Assembly: GCA_005883235.1 (NCBI GenBank)
Contig: VAYE01000074.1
Span: forward strand, 1 to 15,407
Direction of reading: 5' to 3'
DNA: 15,407 nucleotides
From: Actinomycetota bacterium
GTDB taxonomy: Bacteria > Actinomycetota > Thermoleophilia > Gaiellales > Gaiellaceae
Shown here: positions 6,634-13,958 of the stretch, piece by piece
How positions within the stretch are numbered: the stretch's first letter is position 1
How the letters are laid out: each line of letters starts with the position of its first letter
The notes under the pieces: model-generated
What the model saw: only the letters and a program-made list of their open reading frames with translations
What the model was told of the DNA's origin: nothing
The model's database searches: none
Made by a program: the position numbers and the translations under genes

Positions 6634-7814
6634 TTCGAAGCGAGGAGCTCTCGATGGCGCGAGAGCGTTTCGACGACGACGTCGACGTCCTCGGCGGAGT
6701 TGTACGCGTGCGGCGAGATCCGGAGGTTGCCGTCTCGGGAGGACGTGACGATTCCGTCGCGTTCGAGGGCTTCCACGAGCGCGGCCGCGTCGGTCGATGC
6801 GACGCAGAGGAGCGCGCCTCGCCGCTCCGGTCGCCGGGGCGTCAAGACTCGAGCTCCGAGCCCGTCGAGTCCCTCGAGGAGCCGCGAGTGCAGGCCGAGC
6901 ACGTGCTCGCGCGTCTCCGCGAGCCCGATCTCCTCCATCAGCTCCATCCCCGCGATGCCGGCGTAGATCGCGGGCACGGGCGGCGTCCCGGACTGGAAGC
7001 GGCTGGCCGTCGCCGACGGCGAGTAGTCGCGATGGTCCATCTCGAAGATGTCGCGGTCGGCGAACCAGCCGGTGGCGGTGGGCCAGACGCGCTCGACGAG
7101 GTCACGTCGAGCATAGAAGAACGCGAGCCCCGCCGAGCCGAGCAGGTACTTGAGCACGCCGGCCGCGAGGAAGTCGACGCCTAGCGCGCGGACGTCGACC
7201 GGCTCGCTGCCGATCGACTGGTAGGCGTCGAGGAGGACGAGCGCGCCCCGCTCGTGGGCGAGCCGGACGATCGGCTCGACGTCGAGCTTCGCGCCGTTCC
7301 GGTAGCAGACGTGGGTGATCGAGACGAGGAGCGTGTCGTCGTCGATCGTGCGCTCGAAGTGCTCGAGCGGGATCGTGCCGTCGGCCGCCTCCGGGACGTG
7401 GACGACGCGTGCGCCCCGCGACTCCTGGGCGTGCCAGATCTGGCCGATCGTGGGGAACTCCCAGTCGGTGAGGACGACCTTGGAGCGGCGTGCGTACCGC
7501 AGGCCGCTTGCGAGAGCGCTCACGCCCGCCGAGAGGGACGTGGTGACCGCGACCTCGTCGGGCGCGGCGTTCACCAGGCGCGCAAAGGTGGCGCGGGCGG
7601 CCTCGCCCCGCTCGACCCAGTACTCCCACGGGGCGCCCTTCTCGTCCCAGTCGTCGAGATACTGCTCGTACGCGGCGCGAACCGCGTCCGAGAGCGCGCC
7701 CTGCGAGCAGCTGTTGATGTAGAGCCGCCGTTCGAAGATCGGAAAGCGATGGCGGATCCGGTCGGGGAGCGCGCCGGCCTCGACGGGGTGGCTCGACGCA
7801 GCGGGAGTGGCCAT
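6630..7814 (-). CDS. Aminotransferase class V-fold PLP enzyme
   Basis: A 394-residue fold-type I PLP protein of the class V (cysteine desulfurase/kynureninase/isopenicillin N epimerase-like) group. Landmarks: LYINSCSQGALS near 31-42, TTSLSAGVSALASGL (91-105) for phosphate binding, LLDAYQSIG with Asp196 for the pyridine nitrogen, the Schiff-base lysine in AAGVLKYLLGSAGLA (Lys222), and RFQSGTPPVPAIY in the C-terminal half. No catalytic Cys loop typical of active IscS/SufS is obvious, so cysteine desulfurase is doubtful; substrate unknown. It is cytoplasmic. I chose ATG 7814 because conserved-looking sequence starts soon after; ATG 7856 would add a poor 14-residue extension crossing a dyad. It reads in the same direction as the liv genes upstream, after a 188-nt hairpin-rich gap, and its stop lies in the XRE -35 box. 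Confidence 0.9.
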   Translation of the reverse strand: MATPAASSHPVEAGALPDRIRHRFPIFERRLYINSCSQGALSDAVRAAYEQYLDDWDEKGAPWEYWVERGEAARATFARLVNAAPDEVAVTTSLSAGVSALASGLRYARRSKVVLTDWEFPTIGQIWHAQESRGARVVHVPEAADGTIPLEHFERTIDDDTLLVSITHVCYRNGAKLDVEPIVRLAHERGALVLLDAYQSIGSEPVDVRALGVDFLAAGVLKYLLGSAGLAFFYARRDLVERVWPTATGWFADRDIFEMDHRDYSPSATASRFQSGTPPVPAIYAGIAGMELMEEIGLAETREHVLGLHSRLLEGLDGLGARVLTPRRPERRGALLCVASTDAAALVEALERDGIVTSSRDGNLRISPHAYNSAEDVDVVVETLSRHRELLASN

Positions 7815-7838
7815 GGACGGATTCTCGCCGAAATGAGG

Positions 7839-7859
7839 GACACGTCCTCGGGACATGTC
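7839..7859. repeat. Short inverted repeat upstream of the aminotransferase gene
   Basis: GACACGTCC (7839-7847) and GGACATGTC (7851-7859) are inverted with one mismatch and a 3-nt centre (tcg). It lies 25 nt upstream of the chosen ATG on the minus strand, so it could be an operator or leader hairpin. No T-run follows. Confidence 0.4.
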
Positions 7860-7932
7860 TGCACGCCGCCCCTTCGTCCACAGGCCGCCGGCGGCTCGAA
7901 CGGGCTCTAGCCCTCGGGCCGTGGCGCGGGCC

Positions 7933-7965
7933 GCCACGTCCCGGTGTCAGACACCGAGACGTGGC
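7933..7965. terminator. Long hairpin downstream of livF, possible terminator or REP-like element
   Basis: GCCACGTCCCGGTGT (7933-7947) pairs with ACACCGAGACGTGGC (7951-7965): 14 of 15 bases, loop cag. The centre GGTGTCAGACACC is a perfect palindrome apart from its middle base. On the minus strand it begins 37 nt after the livF stop, a natural place for a transcript end. No U-tract follows on either side, so it may act as a 3' stability hairpin or a dispersed palindromic element rather than a standard intrinsic terminator. The gap also holds GCCGCCGGCGGC (7884-7895) and a GGGCT/AGCCC hairpin (7902-7913). Confidence 0.5.
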
Positions 7966-8002
7966 TCGGACACGCCTCCTTGGGCGAGGGGCCGGCGGAT
8001 GC

Positions 8003-8725
8003 CTACCGGCCCAGGTAGGCCTTGCGGAGATCCTCGTTCGCGAGCAGCGCCGACGCCTCGTCGGCCAGCACGACGCGGCCGGTCTGCAGGACGTAGCCCC
8101 GGTCGGCGATCGAGAGCGACACGTTCGCGTTCTGCTCGACGACGAGCACGGCCACGCCGGACTCGTGCACCTGCTTGATGATCTCGAAGTTCCGCTCGAC
8201 GAGGATCGGCGCGAGCCCCATCGACGGCTCGTCCATGAGCAGGAGCTTCGGCCGCGACATGAGCGCTCGCCCCATCGCCACCATCTGCTGCTCGCCGCCG
8301 GAGAGCGTCCCGGCCAGCTGCTTGCGCCGCTCCTTCAGCAGCGGAAAGAGCGAATGGACGCGGTCGAGATCCTCCTTCTTCGCCCCGCCCTGGAGGTAGG
8401 CGCCCATCTCGAGGTTCTCCTGCACGGTCATCGGCGCGAACAGGCGGCGGTTCTCGGGGACGATCGCCATCCCGCGCGCGATGCGGTAGCTCGTCGTCCG
8501 CGAGGTCACGTCCTCGCCGTCGAACTCGACGCGCCCGCGGCGCGGCTCGACGATGCCGAGGATCGTCTTCAACGTCGTCGACTTGCCGGACGCGTTTCCG
8601 CCGAGCAGGCAGACGAGCTCGCCCGCCCCCACCTCGAGCGAGACCTGCTGGAGGATGCTGATCTCGCCGTAGTACGTGTCGACGTCGGCGAGCCGAAGCA
8701 GCGGGCCCGAGCCGTTCTCGCTCAC
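8003..8725 (-). CDS. livF: Branched-chain amino acid-type ABC transporter ATPase LivF
   Basis: A 240-residue ABC ATPase of the LivF branch of HAAT importers. Walker A is GGNASGKS (42-49), a legal but uncommon variant of the family's usual NGAGKT. Other motifs: VPENRRLF (89-96) in the Q-loop region with Glu rather than Gln, signature LSGGEQQ (141-147), Walker B LLLMDEPSMGL (161-171), and the H-loop position filled by Gln as usual in LivF (VVEQNAN). It is a peripheral membrane protein that pairs with LivG under LivH/LivM and drives uptake. It starts with GTG 8725, overlapping the livG stop by 4 nt, and is the last gene of the liv run; a large hairpin follows about 37 nt after the stop. Substrate could be branched-chain amino acids, amides or urea; sequence does not say. 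Confidence 0.93.
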   Translation of the reverse strand: MSENGSGPLLRLADVDTYYGEISILQQVSLEVGAGELVCLLGGNASGKSTTLKTILGIVEPRRGRVEFDGEDVTSRTTSYRIARGMAIVPENRRLFAPMTVQENLEMGAYLQGGAKKEDLDRVHSLFPLLKERRKQLAGTLSGGEQQMVAMGRALMSRPKLLLMDEPSMGLAPILVERNFEIIKQVHESGVAVLVVEQNANVSLSIADRGYVLQTGRVVLADEASALLANEDLRKAYLGR

Positions 8726-9543
8726 GCCACGTCCTCCGCCTCGGCGCCGCGCAGGCCGATGTACGCCTCGACGACCCGCTCGTTCGTCGCTACCTCCTCG
8801 AAGGAGCCCTCGGCGATCTTGAGGCCGTGATCCAGAGCCACGACGCGGTCCGAGATCCCCTCGACGACGTGCATGTCGTGCTCGATGACGAGGATCGTGT
8901 AGCCGCCGTCGCGCAGCTTCCCGATCAGCTCGGTGATCTCGTGCGTCTCCTTCGGATTCATCCCGGCGGCCGGCTCGTCGAGAAGGAGCAGACGCGGCTC
9001 GGTCGCCATCGCTCGGGCGATCTCGAGCCTGCGCCGGTTCGCGTACGACAACGAGAACGCGGGCTGGTTCCAGCGGTAGCCCATCAGCCGATCGCCGAAG
9101 AAGGACAGCTTCTCCTCGGCCACGCGGTGGATCTCGCGCTCCTCGCGGCGCGCCCGCGGCAGCCGCAGGATCGACTCGATCACCGTGGCCTTGGTGCGCC
9201 CGTACTGCGCCGCCATGACGTTCTCCTTGACGGTCATGTTCAGGAAGAGGCGCAGGGTCTGGAACGTCCGCGCGATGCCGCCGCTGACGATCGTGTGGGG
9301 AGCGAGCCCGACGAGGCTGCGGCCGTCGAAGACGATGTCGCCCGAGTCGGGGCGGAGGATCCCGGTGATCAGGTTGAAGAGCGTAGTCTTGCCCGCGCCG
9401 TTCGGCCCGATCACACTGACGATCTCGCCCTCGGCGACCCGAAGGTCGAGCTCGCTGATCACCTGCAGGCCGCCGAACGCCTTGCTCACGCGGAGGAGCT
9501 CGAGGAGCGGCTGCGGCGGAGCGCCGCCGTCCGGGGCGTTCAT
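8722..9543 (-). CDS. livG: Branched-chain amino acid-type ABC transporter ATPase LivG
   Basis: A 273-residue LivG-type ATPase. Walker A GPNGAGKT (46-53), Q-loop ARTFQTLRLF (Gln95), signature LSYANRRRLEIARA (165-178; the usual LivG form is LSYGQQRRLEIA, so Gly-Gln is Ala-Asn here), Walker B LLLLDEPAAGMNP (185-197) and H-loop VIEHDMHVV (His222). The segment between about 115 and 165 is the long LivG-specific insertion. It should form the heterodimeric motor with LivF. The ATG at 9541-9543 overlaps the livM stop (ATGA); the open frame extends far upstream but that extension is only the shadow of livM. Start and family are secure; substrate is not. Confidence 0.94.
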   Translation of the reverse strand: MNAPDGGAPPQPLLELLRVSKAFGGLQVISELDLRVAEGEIVSVIGPNGAGKTTLFNLITGILRPDSGDIVFDGRSLVGLAPHTIVSGGIARTFQTLRLFLNMTVKENVMAAQYGRTKATVIESILRLPRARREEREIHRVAEEKLSFFGDRLMGYRWNQPAFSLSYANRRRLEIARAMATEPRLLLLDEPAAGMNPKETHEITELIGKLRDGGYTILVIEHDMHVVEGISDRVVALDHGLKIAEGSFEEVATNERVVEAYIGLRGAEAEDVA

Positions 9544-11012
9544 GCGATCTCGACGCGGGCCGTCCCGAGCAGTCCTTGGGGGCGCGCGTTCATCAGGACC
9601 ACGAGCAAGGCGCCGAGCAGGATGAGGCGCGTCGCTCCCGACACCTCGAAGATCAGCCGGTTCTCCCACGCGAACGAGGCGAGATAGAGGATGGGCACGA
9701 GGATGACCGTCCGCCAGACGCCGCGGAGCTGCGTGGCGACCATGATCATCCCGATCAGGGCGACGTACGCGACGTTCGCGATCGTCTGCGGGTGGCTCGG
9801 CGTCAGCATCCAGTGGTCGATCACGCGCGCGACGAAGCCACCGCCTGCGCTCCCTGCCGTGCCGCGCGACCAGACGGCGTCCGAGATCACGCGGACGACG
9901 AAGCCGAAGGCGACGAGGCCGGCGAGCACCGATGCGAGCCGGTACCACGGCCGCAGCTTCAGCAGGAGCGCCAGGAGGATCGCTCCGTAGAACAGCCAGT
10001 GGGCGTTCGTGCCCGAGCGGAGGAGCTCCGGGACGATGTTCACCACGATCGCGCCCAAGACGACGCCCGCGAGGCTGCCCGCGCCGCCGAGGATCACCAC
10101 GGCGTAGATCGTGATCAGCAGGCCGATGTCGTAGTCGCCCGGGAACGCTCCCGTGATGAGCGCGCCGTAGATCGTGCCGGTGAAGCCGGCCACCGCAGCG
10201 CCGAAGACGAAGGCGAGCAGCTTGAGCCGATTGACCGGGATGCTCATCGCCTCTGCCGCGAGCGGGTCCTCGCGGAGCGCCTTCCAGGCACGTCCCGTTC
10301 GTGACTCGCTGACGAGATGGAGGATGGTCGCGATCAGAGCGAACGAGATCAGGGCGACGTAGAAGTAGCCCGCGGTCGTCGTCACCTTGTAGCCGAAGAA
10401 GTTGAGCGGGTCGATGTTGTTGATGCCGTTCGTGCTGCCGGTGAGGTCGACGTAACCGAAATGGGGAAACCTGATCGCGTTCGCGTTGTTCACGAAGACG
10501 ACGAACGCCTGGCCGAAGAAAAGGGTCACGATCGCGAGGTAGTCGCCGAGCAGGCGCCGGGAGGTGAGGCCCACCAGAAGGCCGAGCAGGGCCGCCGAGA
10601 CGACGATGATTGGCATCGCGACCTCGGCCTGCAGATGGTTGCCGAATTGCGGCGACGCGAGAATGCCGTAGCCGTACGAGCCGAAGCCGAAGAACGCGAT
10701 GTAGCCGAGGTCGAGGAGGCCGGCGAAGCCGACGACCGTGTTGAGGCCGAGCGCGAGCAACGCGTAGATCAGCGTGAAGACGCCGTAGCGAAAGAGGTCG
10801 CCGCTGCTCGCGACGAGCGGGAACAACGCTGCCGGGACGACGAAGATCCCCAGTCGCCCCGCCGGAGGCAGCGATTCCCAGCTGCGCCGGACGATGCCGG
10901 ACAGGCCGGTGTATCGCTCGCGGCGCCCCTCGACGGACGCGACCCACTCGTCCACGCCGATCCTGGGCTGCTGGGCCGCGTCCGGGCGCTCGGGGAGGTC
11001 GGGGTTGCTCAC
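9540..11012 (-). CDS. livM: Branched-chain amino acid-type ABC permease LivM, extended
   Basis: A 490-residue permease, longer than LivM proteins I know (about 300-430). A 50-residue hydrophilic N-terminus precedes the membrane core. Core motifs: ALLALGLNTVVGFAGLLDLGYIAFFGFGSY (written in two overlapping stretches at 84-113), the coupling helix GRAWKALREDPLAAEAM (240-256) and TIYAVVILGGAGSLAGVVLG (301-320). The usual RPQGLLG ending (477-483) is separated from the core by about 105 extra residues (roughly 355-460) holding about three to four further hydrophobic segments. GTG 11012 starts 1 nt after the livH stop. It should form the membrane channel with LivH. The insert is in frame with good GC3, so it appears genuine. 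Confidence 0.92.
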   Translation of the reverse strand: MSNPDLPERPDAAQQPRIGVDEWVASVEGRRERYTGLSGIVRRSWESLPPAGRLGIFVVPAALFPLVASSGDLFRYGVFTLIYALLALGLNTVVGFAGLLDLGYIAFFGFGSYGYGILASPQFGNHLQAEVAMPIIVVSAALLGLLVGLTSRRLLGDYLAIVTLFFGQAFVVFVNNANAIRFPHFGYVDLTGSTNGINNIDPLNFFGYKVTTTAGYFYVALISFALIATILHLVSESRTGRAWKALREDPLAAEAMSIPVNRLKLLAFVFGAAVAGFTGTIYGALITGAFPGDYDIGLLITIYAVVILGGAGSLAGVVLGAIVVNIVPELLRSGTNAHWLFYGAILLALLLKLRPWYRLASVLAGLVAFGFVVRVISDAVWSRGTAGSAGGGFVARVIDHWMLTPSHPQTIANVAYVALIGMIMVATQLRGVWRTVILVPILYLASFAWENRLIFEVSGATRLILLGALLVVLMNARPQGLLGTARVEIA

Positions 11013-11013
11013 G

Positions 11014-11910
11014 TCACACCTTCTGGATGGTCGCTTTCCCGAAGAGTCCGCTCGGACGGATCAGGATCACGAGGATCAGGACCGCGAACACGTAGAGGTT
11101 CTGGAATCTCGATCCCTGCGGCAGGTATCCGGTCGCATAGGACTCGAGCAGGCCGATCGTCAATCCGCCGAACATCGCGCCGGGAATGCTGCCGATGCCG
11201 CCCACGACGGCTGCGGTGAAGCCCTTCAGGCCCGCGATGAAGCCCATGAAGCTGAAGATCTGCCCGTACACCAGGCCGAACATCACGCCTGCGGCCCCGG
11301 CGAGGGCCGAGCCGATGAAGAACGTCGTGGCGATCACGCGGTCGACGTCGATGCCCATCATCGACGCCGCCTCGCGATCGAACGAGGTCGCCCGCATCGC
11401 CTTGCCGATCCGCGCACGCGAGACGAGCAGCGTCAGCGCCACCATCAGGACGACCGACGAGACGATGGTCAGCAACTGAGGCGTCGCGATCACGAGCTTG
11501 CCGACGGAGTGGATCCTGAAGCCGATCAGGTCGAACGAGTCGTAGTCGCGGAAGGTGGCGCTGAAGAGCAGAAGTGCGCTGTTCTGAAGCAGGATCGACA
11601 CGCCGAGCGCGCTGATCAGCGGCGCGATCCGCGGGGCGTTCCGGAGGGGCCTGTACGCGAAGCGCTCGATCACGACGCCGAGCACGCCGCACACGACCAT
11701 CGCGAAGAGGAACATCAGGAGCAGGACGAGCCACGCGTCGATGACCGGACTGATCGCGCCGCCGAGGCCGCGGAGCGCGAAGTAACCCATGAACGCGCCG
11801 ATCATGTAGACGTCGCCGTGGGCGAAGTTCAGGAGCTTGAGGATCCCGTAGACCATCGAGTAGCCGAGCGCGATCAATGCGTAGACGCTCCCGGCCGTCA
11901 GGCCGTTCAC
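11014..11910 (-). CDS. livH: Branched-chain amino acid-type ABC permease LivH
   Basis: From GTG 11910 a 298-residue permease: NGLTAGSVYALIALGYSMVY, GILKLLNFAHGDVYMIGAF, the coupling helix GKAMRATSFDREAASMMGI, and the ending IRPSGLFGKATIQKV. These are hallmark LivH sequences. However, the true coding region very probably extends upstream: all 25 codons from CAG at 11982 to the GTG at 11910 end in G or C and encode SLALIVSSDFPPWHNW then SFFLVETVNGL, like a normal LivH N-terminus. That extension has no ATG, GTG or TTG, and the in-frame TGA at 11991-11989 closes it. So the annotated GTG is a fallback; either the protein is fused to the upstream binding protein across a frameshift or a start has been lost. 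The stop is at 11014-11016, 1 nt before livM. Confidence 0.9.
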   Translation of the reverse strand: MNGLTAGSVYALIALGYSMVYGILKLLNFAHGDVYMIGAFMGYFALRGLGGAISPVIDAWLVLLLMFLFAMVVCGVLGVVIERFAYRPLRNAPRIAPLISALGVSILLQNSALLLFSATFRDYDSFDLIGFRIHSVGKLVIATPQLLTIVSSVVLMVALTLLVSRARIGKAMRATSFDREAASMMGIDVDRVIATTFFIGSALAGAAGVMFGLVYGQIFSFMGFIAGLKGFTAAVVGGIGSIPGAMFGGLTIGLLESYATGYLPQGSRFQNLYVFAVLILVILIRPSGLFGKATIQKV

Positions 11911-11980
11911 CGTCTCGACCAGGAAGAAGCTCCAGTTGTGCCAGGGCGGGAAGTCCGAGGAGACGATGAGGGCGAGCGAC

Positions 11981-11990
11981 TGCCCCCTTC
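11981..11990 (-). other. Frame switch at a G5 run between binding protein and LivH
   Basis: The binding protein frame is GC3-rich down to the GTG AAG GGG codons (11992-11984); the LivH frame is GC3-rich from CAG at 11982 on. The five G at 11987-11983 lie at the switch. Removing one G gives one uninterrupted frame from 13123 to 11014 (2110 nt is 3n+1; 702 residues). Confidence 0.7.
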
Positions 11991-13123
11991 ACCGAGTGGT
12001 AGATGGGGAACTTCCGCCGCCTGACGTCACCGTTCGAGTCGAAGCTGAGCGGGATGCCGAGCAGCGAGGTCCTGATGTTCGTCTTCTTGACGATGCCCCG
12101 CACCTCGGCTCGACTCGCCGTGCCGTTCTTGCACGCCTTGTCGAGCGCGGTTCCCAAGACCTGAGCGGCGGCGTAGCTCGGTGCGCCGAAGAGCTCCTGG
12201 TTTCCGCCGTGCTTCTTCGCGAACGACTTGAGCACCTTGCTCTTCAGGTCGATCGGGAAGAACGAGTCGTAGACGTTGGAGCCGAGACCCGAGAAGAGCG
12301 GGTCGAAGAGGCCGTCCGAACCGAAGAGCTTGATGCTCCCCTTGCCGGCCTGCTTCATCTGGCGACCGAACGCCTGTGCCCGGGGCGGCAGCTGCCAGGG
12401 GATGTAGACGACACTCGTGTTGCTCGGGATCTTCGCGATCAACGACGAGTAGTCGGGCTGGGTCTGGTTGTTGACGCTCTCACGCGTGACGCTGACGCCC
12501 TTCGCCTTCAGCTTCGCGCCCACGTCGTCCGCGAGACCGGTGCTGTAGGCGTTCTGCTCGTCGATGATGTAGACGCGCGACACCTTCAGGTTCTTGGTCA
12601 TGAAGTTGACGACATCCGTGCTCTGCTGGGCGTCCGGCGGCACCGTCCGGAAGAAGTAGCCGGGCGCGACGGGCGCGCCTCCCGCGGTCAGCGACGTCCG
12701 CGTCGCCGATCCGGAGATGAAAACGAGACCGCCGCCCTTGAAGACGGGCGCCGTCGCGACGACTTCCTGGCTGCCGGCGGGGCCGACGACACCGAGGATG
12801 TTCGAGCTCGGCGTGATCGCCTGTGCGCCCGTGACCGCTTGGGCCGGGCTCTGCGGACCGCCGAGCTGGGTGTCCTCCACCTGGAACTTGAGCCTGGGCT
12901 TCGACTTCTTGGTCTTGGCGTAGTAGTCGGCCCAGTCGAACTGCGGCTTGCCGAGCGAAGCGGCAGGGCCGGTCTTCGGGTAGAGAAGGCCGACCGTCAA
13001 CGTGCTGCCGCACTTGACGAGCGCGTTACCAGCCGCCTTGGGCGACTGCGTGCTCGCGCCGCCCGAGCCCGCCGCAGCAAACGCGAGCGCGGCGACGAGC
13101 AGGGCGAAGATGCACTTCTTCAT
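11984..13123 (-). CDS. ABC transporter substrate-binding protein (LivJ/LivK-like)
   Basis: About 380 residues of a periplasmic-binding-protein type 1 fold (ANF/Leu-Ile-Val-binding family). A signal peptide (MKKCIFALLVAALAFAAAG) is followed by LTVGLLYPKTGPAASLG, VVGPAGSQEVVATAPVF, SGSATRTSLT, FFRTVPPDAQQSTDVVNFM and VYIIDEQNAYSTGLADDVG, all typical landmarks in order. The domain is essentially complete at FDSNGDVRRRKFPIYHSV (near 12040-11990). The actual open frame then runs without a stop to 11009 through livH in the wrong frame. The signal peptide ends AAAGSGG, with Ser where many actinobacterial binding proteins have the lipobox Cys, so lipid anchoring is not evident. AAGGGGG lies 7 nt before ATG 13123. 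It presents substrate to LivHM; the ligand is unknown. Confidence 0.92.
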
Positions 13124-13130
13124 TCAGATT

Positions 13131-13137
13131 CCCCCTT
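13131..13137 (-). promoter_or_regulatory. Shine-Dalgarno site of the binding protein gene
   Basis: AAGGGGG on the minus strand, 7 nt before the ATG at 13123. It is stronger than other sites in the operon, fitting high expression of the binding protein. No convincing promoter is visible in the 46-nt gap after the bicupin gene, so co-transcription with it is possible. Confidence 0.65.
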
Positions 13138-13169
13138 CGTTGGTACTCCAGGTAAGACGTCGGTCGGCG

Positions 13170-13895
13170 TCATTGGTTTGTCTCGGTCGCGCGTGAGGCC
13201 GGATCGCCGGAGGGATGGAACACGCCGAGCACGCGCATCGGCGTCTCACCGACGTTCTCGAGCGAGTGCTCGCGAAGCGGCGGCAGGTGGATGCACGAGC
13301 CGCGGCCGATGGGTCTCGACTCGCTCCCGTCGAGGTGCAGGACGCCGTCGCCCTCGAGCACGTACACGACCTCGTCGTAGACGTGGCTGTGCATGCCGGC
13401 GCGCCCGGGCGGGATCACGCCTACGAACTGCGTGACGTCGAGACAGCCCACGTCCTGGTTTACGAGGTAGCGGAACTCTCGGTTCGGGCTGGCGGGCAGC
13501 GAGGGCTGCTCCGCCCAGCGCACGGTCCGGCGAAGCGGCGGCGCGTCGTGCTCCTGCGGCGCGGTCACCGAGACGACGACGAGCTCGTCCGGGCCGGCCG
13601 CCTCCACCTCGTACTCCTCGCCCGCCGCGACGTACGCGCCGGTCAGCGGCTCCAAACGGTGGGTCTCGCCGGCGGCATGGATCGCGCCCTGGCCGGAGAC
13701 GACGAAGAGCACCTCCTGCCGGTCCCCGAGGCGCCGTGGCCGCGAGCGCCCAGGGGCGAAGCGGATCACGCGCTGCTCGAGCCGCTCGCAGCCGGCGCGC
13801 GAGTCGATCGTCGTCCGCACCGCCGCGGTGTCGCCGTCGGGGCGTCGTTCCTCGACCGCCGTCTCGGAGACGACGTAGCCGGGTGGGCCGCTCAC
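13170..13895 (-). CDS. Bicupin protein, one metal site intact
   Basis: From GTG 13895 a 241-residue protein with two cupin domains. The first (about 40-112) has VLFVVSGQGAIHAAG and AYVAAGEEYEV; where ligands should be it has Arg55/Gly57 and Tyr95, keeping only Glu61, so it probably binds no metal. The second (about 152-228) has the full motif: HSHVYDEVVYVLEGDG with His169, His171 and Glu175, and REHSLEN with His210. It is therefore probably a metal-dependent enzyme or small-molecule sensor, cytoplasmic, substrate unknown; ureidoglycine aminohydrolase-like bicupins are one comparison but the ligand set differs. The ribosome site GGCGGAGA lies 8 nt upstream of GTG 13895; ATG 13946 would add 17 weakly coding residues. 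It ends 46 nt before the binding protein gene, in the same direction, and may be co-expressed with the transporter. Confidence 0.87.
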   Translation of the reverse strand: MSGPPGYVVSETAVEERRPDGDTAAVRTTIDSRAGCERLEQRVIRFAPGRSRPRRLGDRQEVLFVVSGQGAIHAAGETHRLEPLTGAYVAAGEEYEVEAAGPDELVVVSVTAPQEHDAPPLRRTVRWAEQPSLPASPNREFRYLVNQDVGCLDVTQFVGVIPPGRAGMHSHVYDEVVYVLEGDGVLHLDGSESRPIGRGSCIHLPPLREHSLENVGETPMRVLGVFHPSGDPASRATETNQ

Positions 13896-13946
13896 CGGGC
13901 AATTCTCCGCCCTGCGCTGAATTCCGTCAACGAGGAAACACCGCAT

Positions 13947-13952
13947 AGGGTT
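13947..13952 (+). promoter_or_regulatory. Possible -10 box for a leaderless ABC exporter ATPase transcript
   Basis: TAGGGT ends 7 nt before the GTG at 13959, the spacing expected if transcription starts at the start codon. TANNNT boxes with leaderless mRNAs are common in Actinobacteria. No good -35 box is seen, and AGGG within it could equally serve as a weak ribosome site. Confidence 0.3.
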
Positions 13953-13958
13953 TCGGCC

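Noticed and set aside
9544..10947. Upstream extension of the livG frame to about 740 residues
   Set aside because: The extension is Arg/Pro-rich and lies on the same strand within livM in another frame; the ATG at 9543 overlapping the livM stop is the natural start.
11907..11910. GTGA overlap as the natural binding protein/LivH junction
   Set aside because: It would need the third frame (11981 to 11907) to be coding, but that frame has only about half G/C at third positions, whereas the LivH frame has all of them; the overlap looks coincidental.
11009..11981. Binding protein frame continuing to 11009 as a 704-residue product
   Set aside because: After the G5 run this frame loses GC3 bias and reads Arg-rich sequence, while livH is clearly coding in the next frame.
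13215..13958. Plus-strand extension of the exporter ATPase upstream of 13959
   Set aside because: It is antisense to the bicupin gene, whose metal motifs are clear, and shows no ATPase-related sequence.
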